Below, piece by piece: positions 17,646-27,533 of a stretch of 64,000 nt of DNA. Positions within the stretch are counted from its first letter, which is position 1. Each line of letters opens with the position of its first letter. Position numbers and translations under genes: made by a program. This stretch comes from Falsigemmobacter faecalis. Lineage in GTDB: Bacteria; Pseudomonadota; Alphaproteobacteria; Rhodobacterales; Rhodobacteraceae. A model generated the notes under the pieces. It was not told where the DNA came from, searched no databases, and worked only from the letters and a program-made list of their open reading frames with translations. The stretch covers positions 62,001-126,000 of the forward strand of contig NZ_RRAZ01000011.1 in assembly GCF_003863335.1 (NCBI RefSeq). The letters are read 5' to 3'.

Positions 17646-17689
17646 CCCCGCATTGTTGCTAAGCCGGAGATAGCGCAGCAGATGCGGGG
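17646..17689 (-). promoter_or_regulatory. leader hairpin in front of ribB
   Basis: In the minus-strand transcript CCCCGCAT (17689-17682) pairs with ATGCGGGG (17653-17646), with an inner GCTA/TAGC helix. The 3' arm ends eight bases before the ribB ATG and contains the only purine-rich stretch that could act as ribosome binding site. The conserved FMN riboswitch core is not visible. Confidence 0.5.
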
Positions 17690-17777
17690 ATACCAGAGGG
17701 TTTGCCGCTCTTTCCCGCCTTGACCTTGGCCGTTGTGCAGCGCATCGCAGCGGCGAAAACAGCGTGCAGGAGTAATC

Positions 17778-18677
17778 ATGAGCAGCCCCGGACTACAGAA
17801 CGACAATCTTCGCGGCGGCCTGCTGATGGTTCTGGCGATGGCGGGCTTTGCCGCCGAAGATGCGCTGATGAAACTGCTGTCGGGCTCGGTCTCGGTGGGG
17901 GTGCTGATCCTGCTGGTCGGCGGCTTTTCAACCTGCGTCATGCTGGTGGTGGCTTTGCGCAACGGCGCGCCGCTGTTTTCGCGGGACTTCTTTCACCCGG
18001 CGGTCCTGCTGCGCAACATCTGTGAGATGCTGGGCGCGATCGGCTTTGTCACCGCGCTGGTGATGCTCTCACTGCAGATGGCCTCGGCGCTCTTTCAGAC
18101 GCTGCCGCTGGCGATCACCATGGGGGCGGCGATTTTCCTTGGCGAGAAAGTCGGCTGGCGGCGCTGGACGGCCGTGGCCGTGGGCTTTCTGGGCGTCATG
18201 GTCATTCTGCGCCCCACCGGAGCGGGGTTTGACCCCTTCGCGGCAGGGGCCTCGATGCTGGCGGTCTTCTCACTGGCGGCACGGGATCTGGCCACGCGGC
18301 GCATTCCGGCGCGGATCAATTCCACCTCGCTCGCCGTCTGGGGGATGTTCAGCTATATGATCGCGGGCGCGCTGCTGCTGCCCTTTGGTGCGCATGGCTT
18401 TGATCTGCCTGCCCCGCGCGATCTGGCGCTGATCGTGGTGATCGCCTCCTGCGGGCTGATCGGCTATCTGCTGCTGATCGCCGCAAGCCGTATCGGTGAG
18501 ATCTCGGCCATCATGCCCTTCCGCTACACCCGGCTGATCTTTGCACTGGGCCTTGGGGCGCTGCTCTTTGGCGAAACGCCCGACGCTTATATGATCCTCG
18601 GCTCGGTGATGGTCGTCGGTTCCGGCGTTTATACCTTCCTGCGTGAGCGCTACCACGCTTCCAAACGCGCCGCATAA
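17778..18677 (+). CDS. DMT family transporter (EamA-type)
   Basis: 299 residues from ATG 17778 (AGGAG upstream). Ten hydrophobic segments in two five-helix EamA repeats (about 13-145 and 155-290). The family exports or exchanges small metabolites across the inner membrane. It is divergent from ribB across 140 bp and 39 bp upstream of eno. Substrate unknown; a second, distinct DMT transporter lies just beyond eno at 20093. Confidence 0.87.
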   Translation: MSSPGLQNDNLRGGLLMVLAMAGFAAEDALMKLLSGSVSVGVLILLVGGFSTCVMLVVALRNGAPLFSRDFFHPAVLLRNICEMLGAIGFVTALVMLSLQMASALFQTLPLAITMGAAIFLGEKVGWRRWTAVAVGFLGVMVILRPTGAGFDPFAAGASMLAVFSLAARDLATRRIPARINSTSLAVWGMFSYMIAGALLLPFGAHGFDLPAPRDLALIVVIASCGLIGYLLLIAASRIGEISAIMPFRYTRLIFALGLGALLFGETPDAYMILGSVMVVGSGVYTFLRERYHASKRAA

Positions 18678-19994
<1,317 letters not shown>

Positions 19995-20000
19995 TTTTTA

Positions 20001-20027
20001 AAGGCGGGCCTACGGGTCCGCCTTTTT
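20001..20027 (+). terminator. rho-independent terminator of eno
   Basis: AAGGCGG and CCGCCTT pair around a short inner helix, followed by TTTTTT. Starts seven bases after the eno stop. Confidence 0.92.
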
Positions 20028-20092
20028 TCTGATTGCCGGTCCCGTCTGCGCGGGGCCGGCTTTTTCATGACGTGATTTTTGAAAGACCCCTG

Positions 20093-20962
20093 ATGCTCGC
20101 CGGTGTTCTTCTGCGCCTTGTGGCGATCTTTTTGCTGACCTCGCTGTCGGCAGTCATTCACCAGCTTGGCAAAAGCGATGTGCCCACGGGACAGCTGATG
20201 TTCTGGCGCGCGCTGGTCTCTATGGTGCCGATCCTGATCTATCTCGCGCTCCGGCGCGAACTGGGGACCCTGCGCACGCGCCATCCCGGCAAACATGTCG
20301 TGCGCGGCCTGGTCGGCGCCGCCGCCATGAGCCTGAATTTCCTGTCGCTGGCCTATCTGCCCGTCGCCACCGCCCAAAGCCTTGGCTTTCTGGGGCCGGT
20401 GCTCTCGCTGCCGCTTGCGGCGCTGTTTTTGCGCGAAAAGATCTCCGGCGGCGTTCTCGTGAGCGTGCTTCTTGGCTTTGCCGGGGCACTGATGGTGCTG
20501 GCCCATGCCATTGAGGCCCCGCGTGAGGGACAGGTCACCGGCGTGCTCTGCGGGCTGGGCTTTGCGGTCTGCATTGCCTTTAACCGTATTCAGATCAAGC
20601 ATATGACCGCCACGGAAAGCGCCGGGGCCATCGCCTTTACCTTCACCATTGCGGCGGCAGCGATGGGGCTGATCCTCTCACCGCCCTGGACCTGGGCGGG
20701 GGAGCTGACCTCTGCGCTCTTCCCGCTGATGCTGCTGGCGGGTCTGCTTGGCGGGCTTGGCCATATCGCCATGACCGAGGCCACGGCCCGGGCTCCGGTC
20801 TCGGCGCTGGCGGCTTTTGAGTTTACGGCGCTGATCTGGGCGGCGGGCTTTGATCTTTTCTTCTTCGACAACCGCCCCGGTGCGCTGGAGGTTGCGGGCA
20901 TCGTGACCATCGTTCTGGCAACCACGCTTCCGCTGTTGCGCCTGCGGCCCAAGGCCAGCTAA
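20093..20962 (+). CDS. DMT family transporter (EamA-type)
   Basis: 289 residues from ATG 20093, placed at the start of the first transmembrane helix; no strong Shine-Dalgarno is visible and an upstream TTG (20033) is possible but would lie on the eno terminator's tail. Ten hydrophobic segments in two EamA halves, with family-typical LSLAYLPVATAQSLGFLGPVL near residue 85. Inner-membrane exporter or exchanger of unknown substrate. Not a close duplicate of the 17778 transporter by eye. Confidence 0.83.
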   Translation: MLAGVLLRLVAIFLLTSLSAVIHQLGKSDVPTGQLMFWRALVSMVPILIYLALRRELGTLRTRHPGKHVVRGLVGAAAMSLNFLSLAYLPVATAQSLGFLGPVLSLPLAALFLREKISGGVLVSVLLGFAGALMVLAHAIEAPREGQVTGVLCGLGFAVCIAFNRIQIKHMTATESAGAIAFTFTIAAAAMGLILSPPWTWAGELTSALFPLMLLAGLLGGLGHIAMTEATARAPVSALAAFEFTALIWAAGFDLFFFDNRPGALEVAGIVTIVLATTLPLLRLRPKAS

Positions 20963-20987
20963 CAGCACCGGGCCGTGGCGGTCTGCC

Positions 20988-21023
20988 TTAACCCTTTCCT
21001 AACACTCCTTAGGCAAAGCTTAA
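20988..21023. promoter_or_regulatory. two adjacent CtrA-like boxes
   Basis: TTAA-N7-CTAA at 20988-21002 and TTAG-N7-TTAA at 21009-21023 each match seven of eight positions of the alphaproteobacterial CtrA consensus TTAA-N7-TTAA. They lie 16-51 bp before the start of the 21039 gene. In this GC-rich DNA such AT-rich pairs are uncommon. Confidence 0.45.
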
Positions 21024-21038
21024 GGCGGGAGGAGAGGA

Positions 21039-21674
21039 ATGCGTATTGCCGCCCTGACCCTTGCGCTTTGCCTGCCCTCCGCCGCGGCCCTGGCCGGACC
21101 ATGGCCAAGGTCTGAGGGGGGGGCGTTCTTCGCGCTCTCACGCGGTGCGGCGGATCTGTCGTTCTGGGCGGAATATGGTCTGCGCGAGACCCGCTGGATC
21201 GCCGCCGATCTGCGCCGCGACGCGGATGGCAGCCTGACCGGGGCGCTGATTTTCAACCAGGTCCTGCCGCTGCCCGGATCTCCGGGCGAGCGGGTGGTGG
21301 CCGCGGTCCACACCCGGGGCGAGGTCAGCCGCGATGCCTTTGGCTTTTACGACAGCGCCCTCCGGATCGGCGTCAGCCTTGGCATGGGCCTCAGCACGCC
21401 CGTCTCGGGCTGGGTGACCGCTGCGGCCGCCTATGAGCACCATCCGATCACCCCCAAAGTGATGTCAGACTGGAGCCTTGGCCTGCAGCTCCATCCCCGC
21501 ATTGCGGCGCTCTTGCAGGGGGAGCATGACTATTCAAAAAACCAGCCCGCCAGCCATAAGATCGGTGCCACGGCGATCTTAAATCTGGCCGATAAGCTGC
21601 GCGTCACGGCCGGGGTCTGGCAAAGCGACACCGGGTTTCGCGAGCTGCGTCTGGGAAGCTGGTTTGAATTCTGA
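21039..21674 (+). CDS. exported protein, probably outer membrane barrel, unknown function
   Basis: 211 residues from ATG 21039 with a strong GGGAGGAGAG site. Signal peptide cleaved near ALA-G (residue 20). The mature part shows repeated amphipathic beta-strand patterns and ends with a terminal Phe (SWFEF), typical of outer membrane beta-barrels. No family is recognised. It is preceded by two CtrA-like boxes and is convergent with copA, 11 bp apart. Confidence 0.7.
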   Translation: MRIAALTLALCLPSAAALAGPWPRSEGGAFFALSRGAADLSFWAEYGLRETRWIAADLRRDADGSLTGALIFNQVLPLPGSPGERVVAAVHTRGEVSRDAFGFYDSALRIGVSLGMGLSTPVSGWVTAAAAYEHHPITPKVMSDWSLGLQLHPRIAALLQGEHDYSKNQPASHKIGATAILNLADKLRVTAGVWQSDTGFRELRLGSWFEF

Positions 21675-21685
21675 GGCCGCCGCGC

Positions 21686-24121
21686 TCAGCCCCGTATCTC
21701 CACCGCCGCCCGACCCGCCCGCCGCAGGCGCAGCGCGTTGCTGATCACAAAGACCGACGACAGCGCCATGGCCGCGGCGGCCAGCACCGGCGAAAGCCGG
21801 ATCCCCCAGAGGGGCCAGAGGACCCCCGCCGCAACCGGGATCAGCGCGGTGTTATAGGCAAAGGCCCAAAACAGGTTTTCTTTGATATTCCGCATCGTTG
21901 CACGAGAAATCTCAAGTGCGGTGACAACGGCGCGCGGATCGCTTCCGACCAGCACCACATCTGCGGCCTCAATGGCGACATCGGTGCCGCCGCCCATGGC
22001 AATCCCCACATCCGCCGCCGCCAGAACCGGCGCGTCATTGATGCCGTCGCCGACAAAGGCGGTGGCCGGGCTGGCCTGAATGGCCGCCAGCTTGTCCTGC
22101 GGCAGCGCGCCGCCCATCACTTCGGAAATCCCGAGACTGCGGCCCACGGCCTCTGCGGTGGCCTGAGCATCGCCCGAGATCATCCGCACCCTCAGCCCCT
22201 GGCCGTGCAGCGCCGCCACCGCCGCGGCGGAGCCGGCCCGGACCGGATCAGCGACGATCAGCAAAGCCACCGCGCGCGATCCAAGCGCCATCAGCAGCAG
22301 GCTCTGCCCTGCGGCCCGTGCATCCGGGCGCTGCGCGAGAAGCTCTGTCCCCCCGCTCACGCCCTCGTCGCTGAGGAAAGCCTCATGCCCCAGCCGCACC
22401 ATCTGCCCTCCGACCATAGCGCGCAGGCCGCGTCCGGGCAGGGTCTCCATCTCGGCGGCAGGCTCTGCCAGCAGGCCCCGCGCCTCGGCGGCACGCCGCA
22501 CCGCTTTGGCGATGTGATGCTCTGAAAGCGCCTCAGCTGCGGCCGCAAGCGCCAGCAGCCGGTCCGGATCCTCCCCCGCAAGCGGCACCAGCTCTACAAG
22601 TTCCGGCCGCCCCTCCGTCAGAGTGCCGGTCTTGTCAAAGGCCAGGGCTTGCACCGAGGCCAGCCGCTGCAGCGCCTCTCCTTTGCGAAAAAGCACCCCC
22701 AGCCGCGCCGCGCGCCCGGTCCCCACCATGATCGAGACCGGCGTGGCCAGACCCATGGCGCAGGGACAGGCGACGATCAGCACCGAGACCCCGGCAACCA
22801 GGGCCTCAGCCACCTCTCCGGTCAGCATAAGCCAGGCAAGCACCGAAAGCGCCGCAATCGCCATGACCACCGGCACAAAGACCCCGGTCACGCGGTCAAC
22901 CAGGCCCTGGATCGGCAGTTTTCCGGCCTGCGCCTCGCCCACCATGGCCACGATCTGCGCCAGCCGCGAAGACGCACCGGCGCGGGTGATCTCAACCCGC
23001 AGCGCGCCGCTGCCGTTGATGGTGCCGCCCGTGACCTCTGCACCGGCTTCGCGCGCCACGGGAAGCGGCTCTCCGGTCAGCATGCTTTCATCGATATGCG
23101 AGCGCCCGCTGAGGATCACCCCATCCGCCGCCAGACGCTCTCCGGGGCGGACCAGCAGGATCTCCCCGGCAGAAAGCGCCGCACTTGGCCGCTCAACCGG
23201 GCCCTCCGGCCCCTCGATCAGCGCGACATCGGGCTGCAGGGCCATCAATTCGCGGATCGCCCCTCCGGTCTGGCCGCGCGCGCGGGCCTCCAGCCAGCGG
23301 CCCAGCAGGATCAGCGTGACGATCACGGCGGCGGCTTCAAAATAGACCACCTGCGCTGCCTCGGGCAGCAGGCCGGGCGCGATCAGCACCACCAGCGAAT
23401 AGACAAAGGCCGAAAGCGTGCCCAGCGCGACAAGGCTGTTCATATCCGGCGCAAGCCGCAGCAGGGCCGGAACCCCGCGGGTCAGGAACATCCGCCCCGG
23501 CCCCAGCAGAACCGCCGCCGTCAGCCCCGCCTGCATCCACCAGAGCGCCTGGATATCGATCACCGCATGGAGCCAGTGATGAAAGGCCGGGATCATATGC
23601 CCGCCCATCTCGGTCACAAAGACCGGCAGGGTCAGCAGCGCCGCGAGACGCGCGCGCCGCGCCAGATCGCGCTCACGGGCGGCCTGACGCGCGGCCGGAT
23701 CTTCGCTTTCGGCCAGCACAGCCGGATAGCCCGCAGCGGCCAGCCGCGTCTGCAGCCTTGCGATCAGCCCGGCCTCATCGGCATGGCGCAGGGTGATCAG
23801 CCCGTCGGAAAAAATCGCCGAGACAGAGATCACCCCCGGCTCTGCAAGCGCAAGCTTTTCAACCCGCGCCACACAGCTGGCACAACTCATCCCCTCGGAC
23901 GACAGCTGCGTGCTGAGCTGACGCAGCCCATAGCCCGCCCGACCCAGCGCCTCTCCCGCGGTCTGAAGATCGACCGGAGCCTCGCTCTCAATCCGCGCTT
24001 CTTCCCGGGCAAGGCTCACGCTTACTCCGGTGACGCCGGGGAGTTTGCCCAGCACACGCTCTGCCCGCCCGACACAGGCTGCGCAGAACAGCCCCTCAAG
24101 ACCTATGGTGGTGGTCGCCAC
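21686..24121 (-). CDS. copA: copper-translocating P-type ATPase (CopA-like)
   Basis: 811 residues from GTG 24121 (AAGGAG upstream). Two N-terminal heavy-metal domains with CxxC at 13-16 and 80-83, eight transmembrane helices, the metal-site CPC at 452-454, phosphorylated Asp496 in DKTGTLTEG, and GDGINDAP near 690. C-terminal helices carry AYN and M-x-x-SS-type copper ligands (MALSSVFVISNALRL), supporting Cu(I) export. Oddly, the nucleotide-site HP motif reads SEHH (His535-His536) instead of SEHP. It lies 29 bp downstream of cobS. No CueR-like regulator or copper chaperone is adjacent. Confidence 0.92.
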   Translation of the reverse strand: MATTTIGLEGLFCAACVGRAERVLGKLPGVTGVSVSLAREEARIESEAPVDLQTAGEALGRAGYGLRQLSTQLSSEGMSCASCVARVEKLALAEPGVISVSAIFSDGLITLRHADEAGLIARLQTRLAAAGYPAVLAESEDPAARQAARERDLARRARLAALLTLPVFVTEMGGHMIPAFHHWLHAVIDIQALWWMQAGLTAAVLLGPGRMFLTRGVPALLRLAPDMNSLVALGTLSAFVYSLVVLIAPGLLPEAAQVVYFEAAAVIVTLILLGRWLEARARGQTGGAIRELMALQPDVALIEGPEGPVERPSAALSAGEILLVRPGERLAADGVILSGRSHIDESMLTGEPLPVAREAGAEVTGGTINGSGALRVEITRAGASSRLAQIVAMVGEAQAGKLPIQGLVDRVTGVFVPVVMAIAALSVLAWLMLTGEVAEALVAGVSVLIVACPCAMGLATPVSIMVGTGRAARLGVLFRKGEALQRLASVQALAFDKTGTLTEGRPELVELVPLAGEDPDRLLALAAAAEALSEHHIAKAVRRAAEARGLLAEPAAEMETLPGRGLRAMVGGQMVRLGHEAFLSDEGVSGGTELLAQRPDARAAGQSLLLMALGSRAVALLIVADPVRAGSAAAVAALHGQGLRVRMISGDAQATAEAVGRSLGISEVMGGALPQDKLAAIQASPATAFVGDGINDAPVLAAADVGIAMGGGTDVAIEAADVVLVGSDPRAVVTALEISRATMRNIKENLFWAFAYNTALIPVAAGVLWPLWGIRLSPVLAAAAMALSSVFVISNALRLRRAGRAAVEIRG

Positions 24122-24150
24122 AGCCCGCTCCTTTGGTAAGGGATGCCCGC

Positions 24151-24942
24151 TCAGATGTTGGCCATCGGCAGGGCCGCCGCAAGGACCCCAAGACAAAAGG
24201 CCTCAGAGATCTGCTGACCTGCCCCAAGGATATCCCCGGTCTGTCCGCCCAGCCGCGCCCGCGCCCTGAGGCCAAGGGCCAGAAAAACGCCCCCCGTCAC
24301 CAGCGCAATTGTGACGGGATTGCCCGCGAAAAGCAGGGCCAGACCCAGCGCCACCAGAACCGCCCGCAGCGCAGCGCCCCGCCCCGGCTGCCCCGCCCCC
24401 TGGGAAAGTCCGTCCCTGCGCGCAGGCGGCAGCGCCGCCATAAGCGCCGCCATCCCCGCCCGCGACAGCGCCGCCACCGCCAGCACCGCCCAGGGGCTTT
24501 GCGGCAGCACCACCACCAGCGCCGACCAGCGCGCCAGCGTCACCAGCAAAAGCGCCAGCGCGCCATAGGAGCCGATGCGACTGTCGCGCATGATCTCCAG
24601 ACGCCGCTCGCGCGTGCTGCCGCCCTCCATCCCGTCGAAGGTATCGGCGAGACCATCCTCATGGATCCCCCCCGTCAGCGCCGCCTGGATCATCAGCACC
24701 AGCGCCGCCGCCCAGCCCGCAGGCAGCCCCAGATGCAGCGCCAGCAGCCCCGCCCCTATGGCCGGCAGCGTGACCGCCACCCCCACCAGAGGCCAGGTCC
24801 AGCAGGCCTGCGCCATGGCATCCGCCCCCCCGCGCCCCGGCCCCCCAAAGGGCAGACGGCTCAACAGGCCAAAGCCCGCGCCCGCATCACGAGGGTCAAA
24901 CCAGCGCGGTTTTGCTTGATGTTCGGGAAAGGGCTCTGGCAT
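24151..24942 (-). CDS. cobS: adenosylcobinamide-GDP ribazoletransferase (cobalamin synthase)
   Basis: 263 residues from ATG 24942; the longer upstream frame is antisense to cobT and rejected. Polytopic inner-membrane enzyme joining adenosylcobinamide-GDP to alpha-ribazole (phosphate) in the last steps of B12 assembly. The family signature GGIHEDGLADTFDG is near residue 90 and SRIGSYG near 118. Divergent from cobT with 65 bp between; the rest of the cobalamin pathway is elsewhere. The gap is too short for a cobalamin riboswitch. Confidence 0.93.
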   Translation of the reverse strand: MPEPFPEHQAKPRWFDPRDAGAGFGLLSRLPFGGPGRGGADAMAQACWTWPLVGVAVTLPAIGAGLLALHLGLPAGWAAALVLMIQAALTGGIHEDGLADTFDGMEGGSTRERRLEIMRDSRIGSYGALALLLVTLARWSALVVVLPQSPWAVLAVAALSRAGMAALMAALPPARRDGLSQGAGQPGRGAALRAVLVALGLALLFAGNPVTIALVTGGVFLALGLRARARLGGQTGDILGAGQQISEAFCLGVLAAALPMANI

Positions 24943-25007
24943 AGCGGCCTCTGGCGGCTCCGGGATCCTCAGGGGTTTGCCACGAGACCAAAAGGACGAG
25001 CAAGACC

Positions 25008-26018
25008 ATGATTTTCCAGACCCCTGCCGAGTTTGCCGCTGCCCTCTCTGCTCTGCCGCATGCCGATGCCCCGGCGCGGGCGGCGGCAGAGGCCCGCAAT
25101 GGTCAGCTGACGAAGCCGCCGGGCGCGCTTGGGCGGCTTGAGGATCTGGCCCTCTGGTATGCGGGCTGGCGCGGTGAAGAGCGCCCGCAGCTGCGCGCGC
25201 CGCAGATCCTTGTCTTTGCGGGCAATCATGGCGTGACCGCAAAGGGCGTCTCGGCCTTTCCCGCAGCCGTCACCGCGCAGATGGTGGCAAATTTTGAGGC
25301 GGGCGGCGCTGCGATCAACCAGCTGGCGCGCTGCTTTGGGGCGAAGATGTCCGTGCATCCGATCCGCCTCGATGAGCCGACCGGGGATTTCACCGAAATG
25401 CCCGCCATGAGCCAGAGTGAGCTGGCAGAGGCGCTGAGCATCGGCTGGGCTGCGGTTGATCCTGAGGCAGATCTCCTCATCACCGGCGAGATGGGCATCG
25501 GCAATACCACCCCCGCAGCGGCCATCGCCGCGGCGCTTTACGGCGGCGATCCCGCCTCCTGGATCGGGCGCGGCACCGGGCTTGATGATGCAGGCCTTGC
25601 CCGCAAAGCCGCCGTGGTGGCAGAGGGGCTGGAGCGGCACCAGGCCGCCCTCAGCGACCCGCAGGAGGTGCTGCGCTGCCTTGGCGGGCGTGAGCTTGCG
25701 GCCATGACCGGCGCGATTGCCCGGGCGCGCAGCCTGTCGATTCCGGTGATCCTTGATGGCTTTATCTGCACCTCCTCTGCTGCGGTGCTGGAGAAGATGG
25801 TGCCTGGCGCGCTCGATCACGCGGTGGCGGGTCACGTTTCACAGGAGCCAGGTCATGCCCGCCTGCTGCAGGCGCTGAACAAAGCGCCCCTGCTGCAGCT
25901 TGACCTGCGCCTTGGCGAAGGCACCGGTGCGGCCCTGGCCATTGGCGTGTTGCAGGGTGCCATCGCCTGCCATTCGGGCATGGCCACCTTTGCCGAGGCG
26001 GGCATCAGCAGCGCCTGA
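25008..26018 (+). CDS. cobT: nicotinate-nucleotide--dimethylbenzimidazole phosphoribosyltransferase
   Basis: 336 residues; transfers phosphoribose from nicotinate mononucleotide to dimethylbenzimidazole, giving alpha-ribazole phosphate, the substrate that CobS then uses. Motifs: LGRLEDLA near residue 41, [16 protein letters not shown] near 72, and the GEMGIGNTT block near 162. AAGGACGAGC precedes ATG 25008. The divergent cobS/cobT pair makes a lower-ligand assembly module. A 12-bp hairpin follows the stop. Confidence 0.95.
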   Translation: MIFQTPAEFAAALSALPHADAPARAAAEARNGQLTKPPGALGRLEDLALWYAGWRGEERPQLRAPQILVFAGNHGVTAKGVSAFPAAVTAQMVANFEAGGAAINQLARCFGAKMSVHPIRLDEPTGDFTEMPAMSQSELAEALSIGWAAVDPEADLLITGEMGIGNTTPAAAIAAALYGGDPASWIGRGTGLDDAGLARKAAVVAEGLERHQAALSDPQEVLRCLGGRELAAMTGAIARARSLSIPVILDGFICTSSAAVLEKMVPGALDHAVAGHVSQEPGHARLLQALNKAPLLQLDLRLGEGTGAALAIGVLQGAIACHSGMATFAEAGISSA

Positions 26019-26040
26019 GCGCAGCCCCCTCGCTGCGACA

Positions 26041-26073
26041 TGTCCTCAGCGCCCCTCCCGCGCGCTGAGGACA
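26041..26073 (+). terminator. hairpin after cobT, weak T-tail
   Basis: TGTCCTCAGCGC (26041-26052) and GCGCTGAGGACA (26062-26073) form a perfect 12-bp stem with a 9-nt loop, 22 bases after the cobT stop. No T-run follows, so termination may be weak or the hairpin may protect the 3' end. Confidence 0.6.
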
Positions 26074-27043
26074 AGGGCCTGCTTTGGGCAAAGCCTGGCG
26101 TGCTGAGAGGCAGGCGGCCGGCTGAGATTGAAGCAAATAGGGAACATTATAAGCCGGTGAATAGCCCGGCCCGCACTCCCTCAACCCGGTTTCCTGCAGC
26201 GCGCCGGGGGAAAACTCCTGCTCTTGAAGGGCTTAGAGACGGCTCGCGGGGGAAATTGGACGTATGAAAACAAAAAGAGAACATATGGGCAGCTGAGTAC
26301 CCCTTTCCGCTCGCCTCAGGCTCTGTTTTGAACTTCAGAAGTCCCCGGCAACCGCGTCAGGCTCAGAGAGGGGGCTGCACCAAAAAGGCGAAGGCGGAGA
26401 GAGGCTGTCGCGGAAATGCGGAGGATCAGCCTCTGCTCCCCCACTTCAGGCAGGTTTGTCGCGAAAGTTCAGTTCGATTTCGGGAAGCTGTCTCCCAAAA
26501 ACCCTCGGACTTACTTTGCCAGCGGCCCTTTAAGCCGGGAGGCGCATCAAGGGGCTGCCGAAGACGCTTCGGCAGGGTGCTGAGAAAGTCAGGCGTTCAG
26601 AAAAAACTTACGGCCTTGCCCTGTGGCCTTTGAGCCAGGCGATTTAGCTCGCTTGCTGACAGGCCGAATGAAATCCAATCCTGCAAACGGCGATCAATCG
26701 GCATTTCCGCTGCAGTCAAAGGCAAAAATCACTTTGATTTATTGGGTGATTTCATCCCCTCCTGGCGCGTCACAGCCAGCGTCTGCCTGGTATGACCGGT
26801 GATGCAGAGCAGTTGCCGCTGAGATGATGACAATCTGGCGCGACAGCTAAAATATTCTGCCACCTGATTTTTCCGCAGCCTTTCCGGGATGGGATCCGGC
26901 GGCACTCCTGCCAAAGGCTCCGCTGACCTGGAGTCCGCAAGGCCAGCCCTCAGAATCCAGTCACCGCTCTGCCGCCTGCTCATCTGAAATCTGCTGCCCG
27001 GACCCGGCGCGAAAGCGCTCCGCCTGCAGGCAAAACCCGGGCC
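26074..27043. other. gene-free stretch downstream of cobT and mmcB
   Basis: About 970 bp between convergent cobT and mmcB. Base composition is visibly more AT-rich than the surrounding genes. Short open frames lack motifs. Two hairpins stand out: CTGCCGAAG/CTTCGGCAG at 26555-26575 (3-nt loop) and AAATCAC/GTGATTT at 26726-26752. A ten-codon frame with modest upstream purines starts at 26264. I cannot assign a function. Confidence 0.5.
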
Positions 27044-27481
27044 TCAGCCCTCGCGCAGGCGCTGGAGCGACAGGGCTGCGGCGCGGGCAAAGCCGCGCGT
27101 GACCGCAGCGCGGCGGGCGCCTGCGAGCTTATGCTCGGGCGCCATACGCAGGATTTCCCCGCCCCAGGCATCGGCCATCATCAAGCCGGTGTCCTCGGGC
27201 AGCAGATCCTGCGGAAAGGCCGCATCCACCGCCCAGAAATAGCGGTCGCACCAGTCGAGATAGCCCGCCCATTTGCGGTCCGACAGGAAATCCGCGCGGC
27301 AGGACTTACATTCCACCACCCAGATCTCGCCCTTCGGACCCAGCGCCATGACATCGACCCTGAGCCCCGGCCCCGGCACATATTCCGTCAGCGGCGCAAA
27401 GCCGTGGCTGCGCAGCAAACGGCAGACCCCGCGTGCGAGGGTGATACCCGGCCGTTCCCGGCTGTCTTCCTGATCGCTCAT
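27044..27481 (-). CDS. mmcB: MmcB family DNA repair protein
   Basis: 145 residues matching the alphaproteobacterial MmcB family (first characterised in Caulobacter, putative nuclease fold). The PD-(D/E)xK-like core is visible: RVDVMALGPKGEIWVVECKSCRADF near residues 41-65 gives D-x(n)-E-x-K spacing, followed by KWAGYLDWCDRYFWAV. In Caulobacter mmcB is an SOS gene in mitomycin C resistance. Here a LexA-like box lies 38 bp upstream. The gene is isolated, with roughly 1 kb and 0.85 kb of gene-free DNA on its two sides. Confidence 0.88.
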   Translation of the reverse strand: MSDQEDSRERPGITLARGVCRLLRSHGFAPLTEYVPGPGLRVDVMALGPKGEIWVVECKSCRADFLSDRKWAGYLDWCDRYFWAVDAAFPQDLLPEDTGLMMADAWGGEILRMAPEHKLAGARRAAVTRGFARAAALSLQRLREG

Positions 27482-27518
27482 CCTGAGATCTCACCCGCGG
27501 TTTTACCCGGGCAGATGT

Positions 27519-27533
27519 GAACATATCGTAAAC
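27519..27533 (-). promoter_or_regulatory. LexA (SOS)-like box upstream of mmcB
   Basis: On the minus strand the sequence reads GTTT-N7-GTTC, one mismatch from the alphaproteobacterial LexA direct repeat GTTC-N7-GTTC. It is 38 bp before the mmcB start, a fitting operator position. Confidence 0.55.

Noticed and set aside
17638-17777. FMN riboswitch upstream of ribB
   Set aside because: The conserved FMN aptamer core is not visible; only a simple hairpin is present.
24943-25007. Cobalamin riboswitch between cobS and cobT
   Set aside because: The gap is 65 bp, too short for the aptamer, and no B12-box-like sequence is seen.
26328-26633. 101-codon open frame downstream of cobT
   Set aside because: Arg-rich with no recognisable fold and no Shine-Dalgarno; likely chance.
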